Assembly (NCBI RefSeq): GCF_012102745.1
Contig: NZ_JAAVSY010000003.1
Coordinates: forward strand, 124,001 to 188,000
Origin: Haematospirillum sp. H4485
Lineage (GTDB): Bacteria; Pseudomonadota; Alphaproteobacteria; Rhodospirillales; Rhodospirillaceae
Direction of reading: 5' to 3'
DNA length: 64,000 nucleotides
Below, piece by piece: positions 17,790 to 27,177 of this stretch; position 1 is the first letter of the stretch; each line of letters begins with the position of its first letter. Under the pieces are notes generated by a model that was given only the letters and a program-made list of their open reading frames with translations, made no database searches and had not been told where the DNA came from. The position numbers and the translations under genes were made by a program.

Positions 17790-17824
17790 CCGGTTTTTTG
17801 TGGTACCGGTCAGGCTGTCTTTTT
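17780..17824 (+). terminator. Strong intrinsic terminator overlapping the kinase stop codon
   Basis: GACAGCCTGACCGGT (17780-17794) pairs perfectly with ACCGGTCAGGCTGTC (17805-17819) across a 10-nt loop and is followed by TTTTT (17820-17824). The stop codon TGA (17787-17789) sits within the 5' arm, so terminating ribosomes cover part of the stem. It also separates this gene from htpG, whose stop is 4 nt further on the other strand. Confidence 0.93.
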
Positions 17825-17827
17825 CAA

Positions 17828-19714
17828 TCAACCCAATCCTTGTTCCATCAGGCGAGCCATGCGTCCTGCAAAGGCGGCGGGGTCAATCGGCAGTTCCCCT
17901 TCAACAATCCGCGCCTGATCAAGCAAGAGGAACGCTGCATCTTCCAGTGCCGGGCTGGTTGTTTCTGCATTGGCCCGGGCGGCCAGGCTGCGGATCAGGG
18001 CATGTCCGGGATTGATTTCCAAAACCCGTGCAGCGGCTCCATCTGTTTTTTCACCCCTGTGCTGACGCATCAGCCGTTCCAGGTGAATGGACATTTGGCC
18101 TTCGTCCGAAACAAGGCAACACACAGATGTTGTCAGACGTGACGATGGACGAACATCCTTGACCTTGTCGCCCAGCGTTCCTTTCAGCAAGGCAACCAGG
18201 CGGTCCATCTGGTCGGTTGGCGGCACGTTCTTTTCTTCGTCAGGCTTGCTGTCCTCGCACGCGATCGCGTCCAGGTCGGCTGCGCCGCTGCTGACGGAAC
18301 GGAACGGTTTGTCACGGAATGACGGCACCATGCCGGTCCAGAACTCATCAATCGGGTCAGAGAGAAGAAGAACCTCGATCCCGCGGGCAAGATAACCTTC
18401 CAGCTGAGGGCTTTTGCGCAGGGCTTCTGCGGAATCGCCCGTTATGAAATAGATGGCTTCCTGTCCATCCTTCATGCGTTCCAGGTATTGCGTCAGGCTG
18501 ACAGGCGTATTGCTGGCTGTGGAATGGAAGCGTGCCAGTTCCAGAATATCAGTACGCCGCTCAAAGTCTTCGTACAGGCCTTCCTTGAGGACAGGGCCAA
18601 ATGTTTTCCAGAAAACAAGCCAGCTGTCCGCGTCGTTGGCCTTCTTGCCCAGATCGGCAAGGAGTCGTTTGACCAGGCCGGTGCGTATTTTCGATACCAT
18701 CGGGTTGTTTTGCAGCATTTCACGGCTGACGTTCAGCGGCAGGTCTGCACTGTCCACGACGCCGCGCACAAAACGCAACCAAGCAGGCAAAAGCTCTTCG
18801 CAACTGTCGGAAATCAGGACGCGGTTGGCATAGAGCTTCACATGCTGGCGACGGGATGGTTCGAACAAGTCCAAGGGTTTTTCGGACGGCACAAACAGGA
18901 GGGCCGTGTATTCCAAGGTTCCTTCAGCACGGTAATGCGTTGTCATCCATGGTGTGTCAAAGGCATGAGCAACGTGTTGGTAGAAGTCCTTGTACTGATC
19001 CTCTGTGATGTCATTGCGGTTCAGTGTCCAGAGAGCCGAGGCGGTGTTCAGTGTTTCATCATCGCTTTTGCCATCATTGCCGCCCACCAGAATGACTGGC
19101 AGCCCGATGTGCTCGGAATAGGACTTTACAACCTTGCGCAGGGTCCATCCTTCCAGGAACTCTTTTGCCTCTTCTTTGAGGTGCAGAGTAATGACGGTGC
19201 CACGTGTGGCACCGGGGGCTTCTGTCACCGTGAAGCTGCCGCGCCCGTCACTGGACCATTTCCATCCCTGTTCTGAGCCGGCCTTGCACGATACAACTTC
19301 AACCCGGTCGGCGACCATGAAGGCAGAGTAGAAACCAACGCCGAACTGGCCGATCTGGGTAATATCCTTGCGGGCGTCGCCGGACAGTGACTTCAGAAAT
19401 TCGCTGGTGCCGGAACGGGCGATGGTTCCCAGATTGGTGACAAGTTCATCACGGCTCATGCCGATGCCATTATCAGTAATGACCAAGGTTCCCGCATCCC
19501 GATCGGTTTGTAACCGTACAGCGAGGGTACTGTTTTCAACAATCAGCTCAGGCTTGGTCAGGGCCTCATAACGCAGTTTGTCGCAGGCATCCGAGGCATT
19601 TGATATCAGCTCTCTCAGGAAGATGTCCCGCTGCGAGTAAAGAGAGTTTACCACTATATCAAGCAGGTTGTTGACCTCGGCTTGGAAGGTCATCTTCTCT
19701 TCGGTGATCGTCAT
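17828..19714 (-). CDS. htpG: Hsp90-family chaperone HtpG
   Basis: A 628-residue Hsp90. The N-terminal GHKL ATPase has the family signatures SLYSQRDIFLRELISNASDACDK-type helix (around 24-46), DNGIGM and GQFGVGFYS; the middle domain contains the charged catalytic-loop region, and the C-terminal dimerisation domain is present. HtpG remodels client proteins together with DnaK. Upstream, at 19791-19819, lies a promoter of the sigma-32 class, fitting control by the RpoH encoded at 4 kb. Confidence 0.97.
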   Translation of the reverse strand: MTITEEKMTFQAEVNNLLDIVVNSLYSQRDIFLRELISNASDACDKLRYEALTKPELIVENSTLAVRLQTDRDAGTLVITDNGIGMSRDELVTNLGTIARSGTSEFLKSLSGDARKDITQIGQFGVGFYSAFMVADRVEVVSCKAGSEQGWKWSSDGRGSFTVTEAPGATRGTVITLHLKEEAKEFLEGWTLRKVVKSYSEHIGLPVILVGGNDGKSDDETLNTASALWTLNRNDITEDQYKDFYQHVAHAFDTPWMTTHYRAEGTLEYTALLFVPSEKPLDLFEPSRRQHVKLYANRVLISDSCEELLPAWLRFVRGVVDSADLPLNVSREMLQNNPMVSKIRTGLVKRLLADLGKKANDADSWLVFWKTFGPVLKEGLYEDFERRTDILELARFHSTASNTPVSLTQYLERMKDGQEAIYFITGDSAEALRKSPQLEGYLARGIEVLLLSDPIDEFWTGMVPSFRDKPFRSVSSGAADLDAIACEDSKPDEEKNVPPTDQMDRLVALLKGTLGDKVKDVRPSSRLTTSVCCLVSDEGQMSIHLERLMRQHRGEKTDGAAARVLEINPGHALIRSLAARANAETTSPALEDAAFLLLDQARIVEGELPIDPAAFAGRMARLMEQGLG

Positions 19715-20095
19715 GGTTTTCCTCTGGTCATCATAATTGTTTCGGTTGCAGGATGCCGTACATCCGTGTTTCTTCCACAGCTAGGGGCCCATATGGTGGA
19801 GATTGCCATATTTTGCAAGGGGCAAGAAATATCCTCCGGTGAAGCTTGTTGATGCCTGTTGCGGCGCCGGAGAAAAGGGATCAGAATATGAGGATGAGTG
19901 AATCAGAGTCGTCTTTATAAACAGATGGTTGTCTGAATTCCCGGGCGCGGTGTTGCGCCCCTGAAGATCTGGCCGGTGGGCGTGATCTACGCAGCCCTTG
20001 GATGGTGTGCAGATCAGCTCTGGCGGTCGGTGTGTTCAGTGCCCCACTGCTACCGCACGAGTATGGGTGGGGTCCGATCCGAGGGAGAGGCCTTG
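19715..20095. other. Intergenic region between htpG and the HPF gene
   Basis: 381 bp between divergent genes. Besides the htpG promoter (19791-19819) it contains a GGGCGC/GCGCCC hairpin with a 6-nt loop at 19943-19960, with no T run. I see no convincing gene: in-frame extensions of the HPF frame to 19976 lack family similarity. Confidence 0.6.
19791..19819 (-). promoter_or_regulatory. Candidate RpoH (sigma-32) promoter of htpG
   Basis: On the minus strand, CTTGCAA (19819-19813) is followed after 14 nt by CACCATAT (19798-19791). This is close to the sigma-32 pattern CTTGAAA-N(13-15)-CCCCATnT. The -10 element lies about 77 nt before the htpG ATG, a normal leader length. Confidence 0.6.
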
Positions 20096-20434
20096 ATGCA
20101 GATTCCCGTTCAGGTTTCCTTTCATGGTGTAGATCATTCCGATTCGGTAAAGCAGAAGGTGCATGACAAGGTCGCCAAGCTTGGGCGATTCTGTCCTGAT
20201 ATTATCAGCTGCCGTGTCACGATAGGTAAGCAGCGAAAAAGCCCGCATGTCGAATATCACAAGGGAGAGCCGTTCCAGGTTGGTATAGACGTTGCTGTGC
20301 CCGGTGATGTGCTGGTGGTGCAACGTGGTCCCCATGAAAGCGATGGGGGTGAGGATATTGCGATAGCGCTCAGGGATGCATTTGAAGCCATGAGCCGAAA
20401 GGTCAGGAGTTATGCTGATCGTCGGCGGGCCTAG
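20096..20434 (+). CDS. Ribosome-associated hibernation factor, HPF/RaiA (S30AE) family, short form
   Basis: A 112-residue single S30AE domain: MQIPVQVSFHGVDHS start, a central SCRVTIGKQRKSPH strand and DAFEAMSRKVRSYADRRR at the end, where the basic residues contact rRNA. ATG 20096 has GGGAGAGG 5 nt upstream. It lacks the C-terminal dimerisation domain of long HPF, so it should act as a short form that inactivates 70S ribosomes in stationary phase or stress. In many proteobacteria hpf follows rpoN; here no rpoN is near, so it is a stand-alone copy. Confidence 0.85.
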   Translation: MQIPVQVSFHGVDHSDSVKQKVHDKVAKLGRFCPDIISCRVTIGKQRKSPHVEYHKGEPFQVGIDVAVPGDVLVVQRGPHESDGGEDIAIALRDAFEAMSRKVRSYADRRRA

Positions 20435-20565
20435 AGCCAGCAGGCATAATGAAAGCATATTATTTCTGGATTTCTGCCTTCGTCCTCCGCTACAGCGGGG
20501 GACTTTTTTGCGTATTATGTCACATGGATTGTGTCATTAATTATATTCGTGTCATGGTGGTGGCT

Positions 20566-21453
20566 ATGTGCAAAAGTGCACTGGCTTGCATATTGGGTTT
20601 CGGTCTTATGTTTTCTTGGCGTCCTGTTTCTACACTTTCACTGATTATGCTTCTGGTCTCTGGGTGTGCGCGGAATCTGGAGTCTGATCCGGAGTCTGAT
20701 ATTGTTGATACATCGGCGGCTGTTTTGGAAAAACGTTATCGTGATGCGCCTTCTGTCTTGTACGTTCCGGAAGACGGAGGAGTAAAGATACCAGTTGGCG
20801 CCCCGCATGGCGCTTCTTCCCCGCCGTTTGTTGATTTCGGGGCGTCTGAATCAAAACCGTCTCCGCGTCTTGCTGAAGGTGACCGTTCCACGATCGCTGA
20901 TTTTTTATCCCGTCCTCCCACAGTCCCTCCAGATTCTGGTAATGCGCAGGATATTTACAGCAATGCACGGTGTCCGGTTGCGATCGAGGGTGCCCTTGAT
21001 GCTGTTAGCGGTTATCTGGCTTTGCCATCGTCGCGCTTTGATGAACGTACGTGGGTTGAGCATGCGTTGCGGGCAACGGCTTTCGCTGTACATGCCTGTG
21101 AAGGAACGCACGGAGAACCCATCGCAGCGTACTGGCGGGCCACATCATTTTTTCTTCATGGACAATACCCGCGAGCTGCCTTGTATTTCCGGCGCGTGGC
21201 ACAGTCTCGCTCCGTACTGAACGCTCACGGCTATCCTTTGGCCTTGGCTGTGCTTCTTGAGACCTGTCAGGCTGACAGGGAAGGTCTGGATGCATACCGA
21301 TTGGCCGGCCTGCACGAGACTGCCGGGCTTTGGCATTCAGCGGCAGACTTGTACAGGCAGGCCGCGTCCGGCTCCTGTCGTTTGCTGGCAGAAAGGGCAG
21401 AAACGCGCCTGGTTGCCTTGGGGGATCATGCCAAGTCGTTTGCGCAGCACTAG
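20566..21453 (+). CDS. Lipoprotein of unknown function with TPR-like helices
   Basis: About 295 residues. The N-terminus has a hydrophobic signal ending in the lipobox LVSGC (cysteine about residue 32-33 from ATG 20566), so the mature protein is probably anchored to a membrane. A Pro/Ser-rich linker of about 100 residues follows, then a helical domain (about 130-290) with Ala-rich helices such as TWVEHALRATAFAVHACEG and YWRATSFFLHGQYPRAALYFRRVAQ that resemble tetratricopeptide units. The start is uncertain: ATG 20566 has GGTGG just upstream; ATG 20554 and a later ATG just before the hydrophobic stretch are alternatives. I do not recognise the family and infer no function. Confidence 0.7.
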   Translation: MCKSALACILGFGLMFSWRPVSTLSLIMLLVSGCARNLESDPESDIVDTSAAVLEKRYRDAPSVLYVPEDGGVKIPVGAPHGASSPPFVDFGASESKPSPRLAEGDRSTIADFLSRPPTVPPDSGNAQDIYSNARCPVAIEGALDAVSGYLALPSSRFDERTWVEHALRATAFAVHACEGTHGEPIAAYWRATSFFLHGQYPRAALYFRRVAQSRSVLNAHGYPLALAVLLETCQADREGLDAYRLAGLHETAGLWHSAADLYRQAASGSCRLLAERAETRLVALGDHAKSFAQH

Positions 21454-21667
21454 GAAGATCCTGTTTTGTGGTACGCGTATGTTTGTGCCGATACATATCC
21501 GTGGCTGTATCCAGTTCTTATACCCGAAGTTGCCTCTATAGCGGGTTGAAGGATCGGTCATTTATCCCGTCAGACAGCCAATCCAGAACGTTCTTGCGGT
21601 GTTATTGGCCGCGTGTTCAACTGCCAGCGGGGAAAAGAACGGGGTGCTACGGCAGGAGAGTGTCGCA

Positions 21668-22495
21668 ATGGCTTCTTTCTGGGGGTGTCCAAGGCGTTTT
21701 GGTGCGGCCGTGTGCGCTGCTCTTACGCTTCTTCTGGCCGTTGATGGGCCGTTGCGCCCGGCAGAGGCATCCGGCCCCGTCATGCGCTGGGAGCGCGGGA
21801 CATGCAGCCGTCCCCTGTATTTTGGTATTACGCCGGACTGGCCACCTTATCAGTATGTCAGCCCCAGTGGATCCCCCTTGGGCGATGATGTTGCGCTTAT
21901 TCGCGAAACGGCCAAGGTCCTTGGGTGCCCTCTGGTCGTTGAAATTACATCTTGGAGCCGCCTTCTCAGTGGTCTTCTGTCTGGCAAGATTGATGTCATT
22001 GGCGGGGCTTCCTGGACCAAGGAGCGGGCCCGGAACCATCATTACAGCAGTCCGTATCGTCAGGAAACGCTGGGTCTGTTTGTTCGCAGTGCGGATGTGG
22101 GGAAGCTGACCCTGACCGGTTTGTCCTCGTTCATTGGAACACCGCTACGGCTTGGTGTTGTGGCTGATACCTACATTGGTGGCGAATATGAGAAGCTGGT
22201 TGATGACCCTGCTTTCAAGAAGATTGTTGTTGAAGATCCCCGGCAGGACCAGTTTGCCTTGGTAGCAACCAAGCGGATTGATGCATTCCTGACAGACAGT
22301 GGATCCGGCCTGTATTCCATCTACAGGAATGGGCTGGATGATACGGTCACATTGTATCCTAGCTATCTGCTTGATAATGGCCCTGTTTATTACATGTTTG
22401 GCAAGGCATCGGTGGATGCAAGCGTGATTGCCCCTTTCAACAAGGCGCTTGAGGATGTGCTGGCCCGTCGGAGCGCGGCAGGTACCCAGCAGTAG
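21668..22495 (+). CDS. Orphan periplasmic substrate-binding protein, SBP_bac_3 type
   Basis: A 275-residue protein with a signal peptide (CPRRFGAAVCAALTLLLAV...AEA) and the family-3 fold: GITPDWPPYQYVSPSGSPLGDDVALI at the start of the mature domain, SGKIDVIGGASWTKERARN in the middle, and GLYSIYRNGLDD near the end. AGGAG lies about 8 nt before ATG 21668. Such proteins bind polar amino acids or related solutes. No ABC permease or ATPase gene is adjacent, and a second orphan of the same class lies at 34.6 kb. It may serve a distant transporter or be a sensor or enzyme-like derivative. Confidence 0.83.
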   Translation: MASFWGCPRRFGAAVCAALTLLLAVDGPLRPAEASGPVMRWERGTCSRPLYFGITPDWPPYQYVSPSGSPLGDDVALIRETAKVLGCPLVVEITSWSRLLSGLLSGKIDVIGGASWTKERARNHHYSSPYRQETLGLFVRSADVGKLTLTGLSSFIGTPLRLGVVADTYIGGEYEKLVDDPAFKKIVVEDPRQDQFALVATKRIDAFLTDSGSGLYSIYRNGLDDTVTLYPSYLLDNGPVYYMFGKASVDASVIAPFNKALEDVLARRSAAGTQQ

Positions 22496-22761
22496 AATAG
22501 TGATGCCTCTTGCGTCTTGGTTCAGGATGTGCGACCGTTCTCCCCGTTCGTTTACGGTTACCGTGGGAGCCGTGTGTGTTTCGTCTTTTCTCCTTGTTGT
22601 CAGCAGGGCGCGTGCGGTGTCGGCCGCCGATGCGGTCCATGCGGCGCTTGGTCTTGAGCGCTACGGTCTGGACAGGAACAGGGGCCTGGTAAAAGGCTGC
22701 CCCGCGGGATTGGCTGCTGTGCCGGTCCCTTGTTTCCCTGTTTTGATGAGACGACTGTTCA

Positions 22762-23982
22762 ATGACACATCATCCAGATTCTTCCTCCCTGCGTGGGGGA
22801 GCCGATTCGCGCGGCCATTTTGGTATCTATGGTGGCCGCTATGTTGCAGAAACCCTGATGCCGCTGATCCTGGAGGTTGAGGAGGCTTATAATACCCTTC
22901 GCCGAGATCCCGCGTTCCGGGCCGAGTTGAACCAGCTGTTATCCGCCTATGTTGGACGTCCCAGTCCGTTATATCTGGCCCGTAGTCTGAGTGACGAGCT
23001 GGGTGGGGCCAGGATTTACCTGAAGCGGGAAGACCTCAACCATACTGGTGCCCACAAGATCAACAGCTGCTTGGGGCAGATTCTTCTGGCCCGTCGGATG
23101 GGGAAGACGCGCATTATTGCTGAAACCGGTGCAGGTCAGCACGGGGTTGCAACAGCAACGGTTTGCGCCCTGTTTGGTTTGTCCTGCGTCATTTATATGG
23201 GGGCGACAGATATAGCCCGGCAGCAGCCCAATGTTTTCCGCATGAAACTTCTGGGGGCCGATGTCAGGGCGGTCCAGAGTGGTGCTGCAACCCTCAAGGA
23301 TGCGATGAATGAAGCGCTGCGGGACTGGGTTGCCCACGTCCGGGATACGTACTACCTGATCGGGACTGTTGCCGGTCCGCATCCCTATCCGACCATGGTA
23401 CGTGATTTCCAGTGTGTTATTGGCGAAGAGACCCGTGTCCAGATGCAGGATGAGTGTGGGTCGCTTCCAGACAGCCTGGTGGCCTGTGTCGGTGGTGGAT
23501 CCAACGCCATGGGTTTGTTCCATCCTTTTCTTGATGACCGCGATGTCCGGATTATCGGGGTGGAAGCAGCCGGGCATGGCCTGGAAACGGGCAAGCATGC
23601 GGCCAGTCTGGCCGGTGGGCGTCCCGGTGTTTTGCACGGCAACTGTACCTCTATCCTGCAAGACGATGATGGGCAGATTGCAGAGGCTCACTCCATTTCA
23701 GCAGGTCTTGATTATCCCGGGATTGGTCCGGAGCATGCGTGGTTACACGATACGGGGCGTGTTGAATATGTATCGGTTACAGACGAGGAAGCATTGGAAG
23801 CCTTTCACCGTCTGACACGGCGGGAGGGGATTATACCAGCTCTTGAGTCAGCGCATGCCTTGGCGCATGCCATCCGTGTGGCCCCGGATTTACCGCAGGA
23901 TCATCGGATGGTGGTTTGCCTGTCCGGGCGGGGGGACAAGGATATGAACACTGTGGCTGCGGCCATGGGGATCGCGCTGTGA
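22762..23982 (+). CDS. trpB: Tryptophan synthase beta chain
   Basis: A 406-residue PLP enzyme. The PLP lysine is K99 in [13 protein letters not shown]; the phosphate-binding GGGSNAMG loop and [10 protein letters not shown]-terminal motif are present. It joins indole, delivered through the tunnel from TrpA, to serine. trpA begins 14 nt after its stop. In related genomes trpF often comes directly before trpB, but here the upstream neighbour is a binding protein and no trpF is visible. Confidence 0.98.
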   Translation: MTHHPDSSSLRGGADSRGHFGIYGGRYVAETLMPLILEVEEAYNTLRRDPAFRAELNQLLSAYVGRPSPLYLARSLSDELGGARIYLKREDLNHTGAHKINSCLGQILLARRMGKTRIIAETGAGQHGVATATVCALFGLSCVIYMGATDIARQQPNVFRMKLLGADVRAVQSGAATLKDAMNEALRDWVAHVRDTYYLIGTVAGPHPYPTMVRDFQCVIGEETRVQMQDECGSLPDSLVACVGGGSNAMGLFHPFLDDRDVRIIGVEAAGHGLETGKHAASLAGGRPGVLHGNCTSILQDDDGQIAEAHSISAGLDYPGIGPEHAWLHDTGRVEYVSVTDEEALEAFHRLTRREGIIPALESAHALAHAIRVAPDLPQDHRMVVCLSGRGDKDMNTVAAAMGIAL

Positions 23983-23996
23983 AGATGGAGAGACCA

Positions 23997-24833
23997 ATGC
24001 ACACCCATACGCCGACCCTTGTGGTCAACCGCCTTGATGATTGTTTTGCCGGCCTGAAGCAGGCAGGGCGGGCTGCTCTTGTGACCTATATCATGGCCGG
24101 TGATCCTGATCCGGCTTTGTCCCTGGAGGTTATGGCCGGTTTACCGGCAGCCGGGGCTGACATCATCGAACTGGGAATGCCTTTCTCGGATCCCATGGCT
24201 GATGGTCCCACCATTCAGGCCGCAGCCGGTCGTGCCCTGAAGGCAGGTATGACCCTGCCGGGTACGCTGGAGCTTTTGAGGCAATTCCGCCGTCAGGACC
24301 GCAAGACGCCGGTTGTTTTGATGGGGTATTACAATCCTGTTTATTCTTACGGGCCGGCCCGTTTTGCTGCGGATGCGGCAGAGGCTGGTGCTGATGGTGT
24401 GATTCTTGTGGATCTTCCGCCCGAGGAAGCCGAAACCTTTGTTGTGGATTTAGCCCATAACGGTCTGCATATGATCTGCTTGGCGGCTCCCACGACGGAC
24501 AGTCGCCGTTTGTCGGTCATACTGGACCGTGCGGGTGGTTTCCTTTATTACGTCTCTGTCACGGGAGTAACCGGGACTGTCCTTGCCGATGTCGAAGAAG
24601 TTCGGTCTTCTGTTGATCGTCTGCGGCGGACGACAGATTTGCCTGTGGCAACTGGTTTCGGGATTCGTACGCCGGATCAGGCTGCGGCTTTTGCCCGATT
24701 TGCTGATGCCGTTGTCGTTGGTTCCGCCCTTGTTGAGGTGATTGCCGACAAGAGCAAAGGATCAGGGCAGGTGCCGGCAGCGCTTGGGTTTGTAGCCTCT
24801 TTGGCAGAGGGGGTGCGCTTGGCGGGGAAATAG
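23997..24833 (+). CDS. trpA: Tryptophan synthase alpha chain
   Basis: A 278-residue TIM barrel that cleaves indole-3-glycerol phosphate. Conserved catalytic acids are in IIELGMPFSDPMADGP (Glu) and GVILVDLPPEEA (Asp), and the phosphate site is ATGFGIRTPDQA. ATG 23997 has GGAGAG 5 nt upstream; ATG 23985 is an in-frame alternative only 2 nt after the trpB stop. It continues in the same direction into accD. Confidence 0.97.
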   Translation: MHTHTPTLVVNRLDDCFAGLKQAGRAALVTYIMAGDPDPALSLEVMAGLPAAGADIIELGMPFSDPMADGPTIQAAAGRALKAGMTLPGTLELLRQFRRQDRKTPVVLMGYYNPVYSYGPARFAADAAEAGADGVILVDLPPEEAETFVVDLAHNGLHMICLAAPTTDSRRLSVILDRAGGFLYYVSVTGVTGTVLADVEEVRSSVDRLRRTTDLPVATGFGIRTPDQAAAFARFADAVVVGSALVEVIADKSKGSGQVPAALGFVASLAEGVRLAGK

Positions 24834-24904
24834 GGTATACGCTCTGTCCTGCCCCCGAACAGGTGGGTTATTTTATAGTCGAGGCAACACGGGATTTCCC
24901 GATA

Positions 24905-25801
24905 ATGAACTGGCTGACCAACTTCGTCCGCCCCAAAATCCAGCAACTGGTTCGTCCCAAGGATGTGCCGGACAATTTATGGGTCAAGTGTCCTTCGTGT
25001 GAGCAGATGGTATTCCATCGCGAGCTGGAGAAGAACCTCCACGTTTGTACGCACTGCGGCCATCATATGCGGATTGCCGTCAAGAAGCGGCTGGAATTGC
25101 TGTTTGATGATGGAAAGTACAAGCGGGTTGAACTGCCCAAGGTGGCTGAAGATCCCCTGCGCTTCAAGGACCTGAAGAGCTATTCCTCCCGTCTTCGCGA
25201 TGCCCGGTCCAAGACCGGGGAGCATGATGCGATTATCGTGGCAACCGGTACGATTGGCGGTATTGAAACCGTTGTCGCCGCCTTTGACTTTGCCTTCATG
25301 GGCGGATCGATGGGGATGGCTGTCGGTGAGGGCATTGTTACCGCAGCCGAGCTGGCTGTTGTACAGGATGCGCCGTTGGTCGTTGTGCCGGCATCCGGCG
25401 GGGCTCGTATGCAGGAAGGGGCGCTGTCCCTGATGCAGATGGCTCGTACCACGGTGGCTGTGGACAAGGTCAAGGAGAAGGGGCTGCCCTACATTGTGCT
25501 TCTGACGGACCCAACCACGGGCGGGGTAACAGCAAGCTTTGCCATGCTGGGGGATATTCACGTGGCTGAAGCCGGTGCCGTTATCGGGTTTGCTGGCGCC
25601 CGTGTGATTGAGAGCACGATTCGCCAGAAGCTGCCCGAAGGGTTCCAGAAGGCGGAGTATCTGCGTGAGCATGGTATGGTTGATATCGTTGCCACCCGTC
25701 AGGAACTGCCCGGGGTTCTGGGTAATATCCTGAATCTTCTGCGTCACCGAGGCCCGGCGGGACAGGTGGTGGCGCTGCGTTCACGCTTTCCGGCTGAATG
25801 A
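24905..25801 (+). CDS. accD: Acetyl-CoA carboxylase carboxyltransferase subunit beta
   Basis: A 298-residue subunit of the carboxyltransferase half of acetyl-CoA carboxylase (with AccA, not in this window). The N-terminal zinc ribbon has C29, C32, C48 and C51 (CPSC, CTHC). The crotonase-fold core follows with GGSMGMAVGEGI and PASGGARMQEG acyl-CoA contacts. ATG 24905 fits the usual MNWLTNFVRPKI start. It provides malonyl-CoA for fatty acid synthesis. Its place between trpA and folC is a common alphaproteobacterial order. Confidence 0.97.
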   Translation: MNWLTNFVRPKIQQLVRPKDVPDNLWVKCPSCEQMVFHRELEKNLHVCTHCGHHMRIAVKKRLELLFDDGKYKRVELPKVAEDPLRFKDLKSYSSRLRDARSKTGEHDAIIVATGTIGGIETVVAAFDFAFMGGSMGMAVGEGIVTAAELAVVQDAPLVVVPASGGARMQEGALSLMQMARTTVAVDKVKEKGLPYIVLLTDPTTGGVTASFAMLGDIHVAEAGAVIGFAGARVIESTIRQKLPEGFQKAEYLREHGMVDIVATRQELPGVLGNILNLLRHRGPAGQVVALRSRFPAE

Positions 25802-25825
25802 CGGGCAGGGGTAAAGGGGCGGTTG

Positions 25826-27139
25826 ATGTTGGTTTCTCCTCCTGCTGTGGGTCCGGACCGTGTTCTGGAGCGCCTTACGGCGCTCCACCCCAAGGCCATC
25901 GACCTTTCCCTTGACCGTATGTGGTCGCTGCTGGACCGTCTCGGAAATCCCCAGAACGCCCTGCCGCCAGTTGTCCATGTTGCCGGGACCAACGGCAAAG
26001 GCTCAACAATCGCGACCATGCGGGCTTTGCTGGAAGCGGGTGGTTTGCGTGTGCATGTGTATACGTCTCCTCACTTGGTTCGCTTCAATGAACGCATTGT
26101 TCTGTCTGGTTCACGGATTACAGACCAAGCCTTGTCTGCTCTTCTTGAGGAGGTCGAGGCTTGTAATGCCGGGCAGCCCATTACGTTTTTCGAGGTGACA
26201 ACTGCGGCGGCTTTTCTGGCTTTTTCGCGTGTACCGGCTGATGTCGTCTTGCTGGAAACCGGTCTGGGTGGTCGCCTTGATGCAACCAACGTTGTCAAGA
26301 AACCCTTGGTGACGGTTCTGACTTCTATCTCTCTCGATCATCAAGCCTATCTGGGAGATACGGTTGCGGCCATCGCTGCGGAAAAGGCCGGTATTATGCG
26401 TGCCGGGGTGCCGTGTATAAGCATGAAGCAGAAAGCAGATGTGCTTCCGGTTCTGGAGTTTTCTGCGTCCGCAATCGGGGCCCCTATCCTGTTGCAGGGC
26501 AGGGACTTTTCCGGTGTTATGCATGACCAGTCACTGGTTTATACGGGGTTGAATGGGTCGGTGCATGCCCTTCCTGCCCCCGTTCTGCCCGGGGGGCATC
26601 AGGCCCATAATACCACCCTTGCCCTTGCCGTGATTGAGCACCTTGGCATGGTCCCATCTGATGTGTGGGGGCGTGGTCTGTCACGTGTCGTTTGGCCTGC
26701 GCGTTTGCAGCACTTGGTTCAGGGACCCCTGTCAGATCTTCTGCCAAAGGGGTGGGATCTTTGGCTTGATGGCGGTCATAATCCGGATGCCGGGTTGAAT
26801 CTGGCGGATCACGTCTGTGGGCAGTGGCAGGACAGGCCGCTGGATCTGGTTATTGGTATGATCGATACCAAGGATGAAGGTGGTTTTCTGGCACCCTTGG
26901 CCCGTGTTGCCTCTCGCATCCGGACTGTTCCGGTGCATGGAAGCTTGGCGGGCCGTTCTCCCGAACATTTGGCACAGGTAGCCCGTAGTCTTGGAGTAGA
27001 GGATACGGCTGCCTGCGCCGATGTGTCGGCAGCTCTGGCAAGCCTTGCAGCAACAGCAGGGGATTCCCTGCGGCGTGTCCTGATCTGCGGCTCCCTTTAT
27101 CTGGCTGGTGATGTTCTGGCCCGCAATGGTGGATGCTGA
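25826..27139 (+). CDS. folC: Bifunctional dihydrofolate synthase / folylpolyglutamate synthase
   Basis: A 437-residue Mur-ligase-family enzyme adding glutamate to dihydropteroate and folates. The ATP P-loop is GTNGKGS (residues 54-60), TSPHLVRFNERI follows, and LETGLGGRLDATN is the next conserved block; DGGHNPDA lies in the C-terminal domain. AAAGGGG lies before ATG 25826; a TTG one codon earlier is less likely. It ends the trpB-trpA-accD-folC run and meets pheA tail to tail 38 bp later. Confidence 0.96.
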   Translation: MLVSPPAVGPDRVLERLTALHPKAIDLSLDRMWSLLDRLGNPQNALPPVVHVAGTNGKGSTIATMRALLEAGGLRVHVYTSPHLVRFNERIVLSGSRITDQALSALLEEVEACNAGQPITFFEVTTAAAFLAFSRVPADVVLLETGLGGRLDATNVVKKPLVTVLTSISLDHQAYLGDTVAAIAAEKAGIMRAGVPCISMKQKADVLPVLEFSASAIGAPILLQGRDFSGVMHDQSLVYTGLNGSVHALPAPVLPGGHQAHNTTLALAVIEHLGMVPSDVWGRGLSRVVWPARLQHLVQGPLSDLLPKGWDLWLDGGHNPDAGLNLADHVCGQWQDRPLDLVIGMIDTKDEGGFLAPLARVASRIRTVPVHGSLAGRSPEHLAQVARSLGVEDTAACADVSAALASLAATAGDSLRRVLICGSLYLAGDVLARNGGC

Positions 27140-27177
27140 GCATACCAATCCACGTGGCAAAACGGAGGTGATGCCGG

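Noticed and set aside
22503-22880. Signal-peptide-like frame upstream of trpB (MPLASWFRMCDRS...)
   Set aside because: It runs about 120 nt into trpB in another frame, ends in low-quality Trp/Arg/Cys-rich sequence and lacks a ribosome site.
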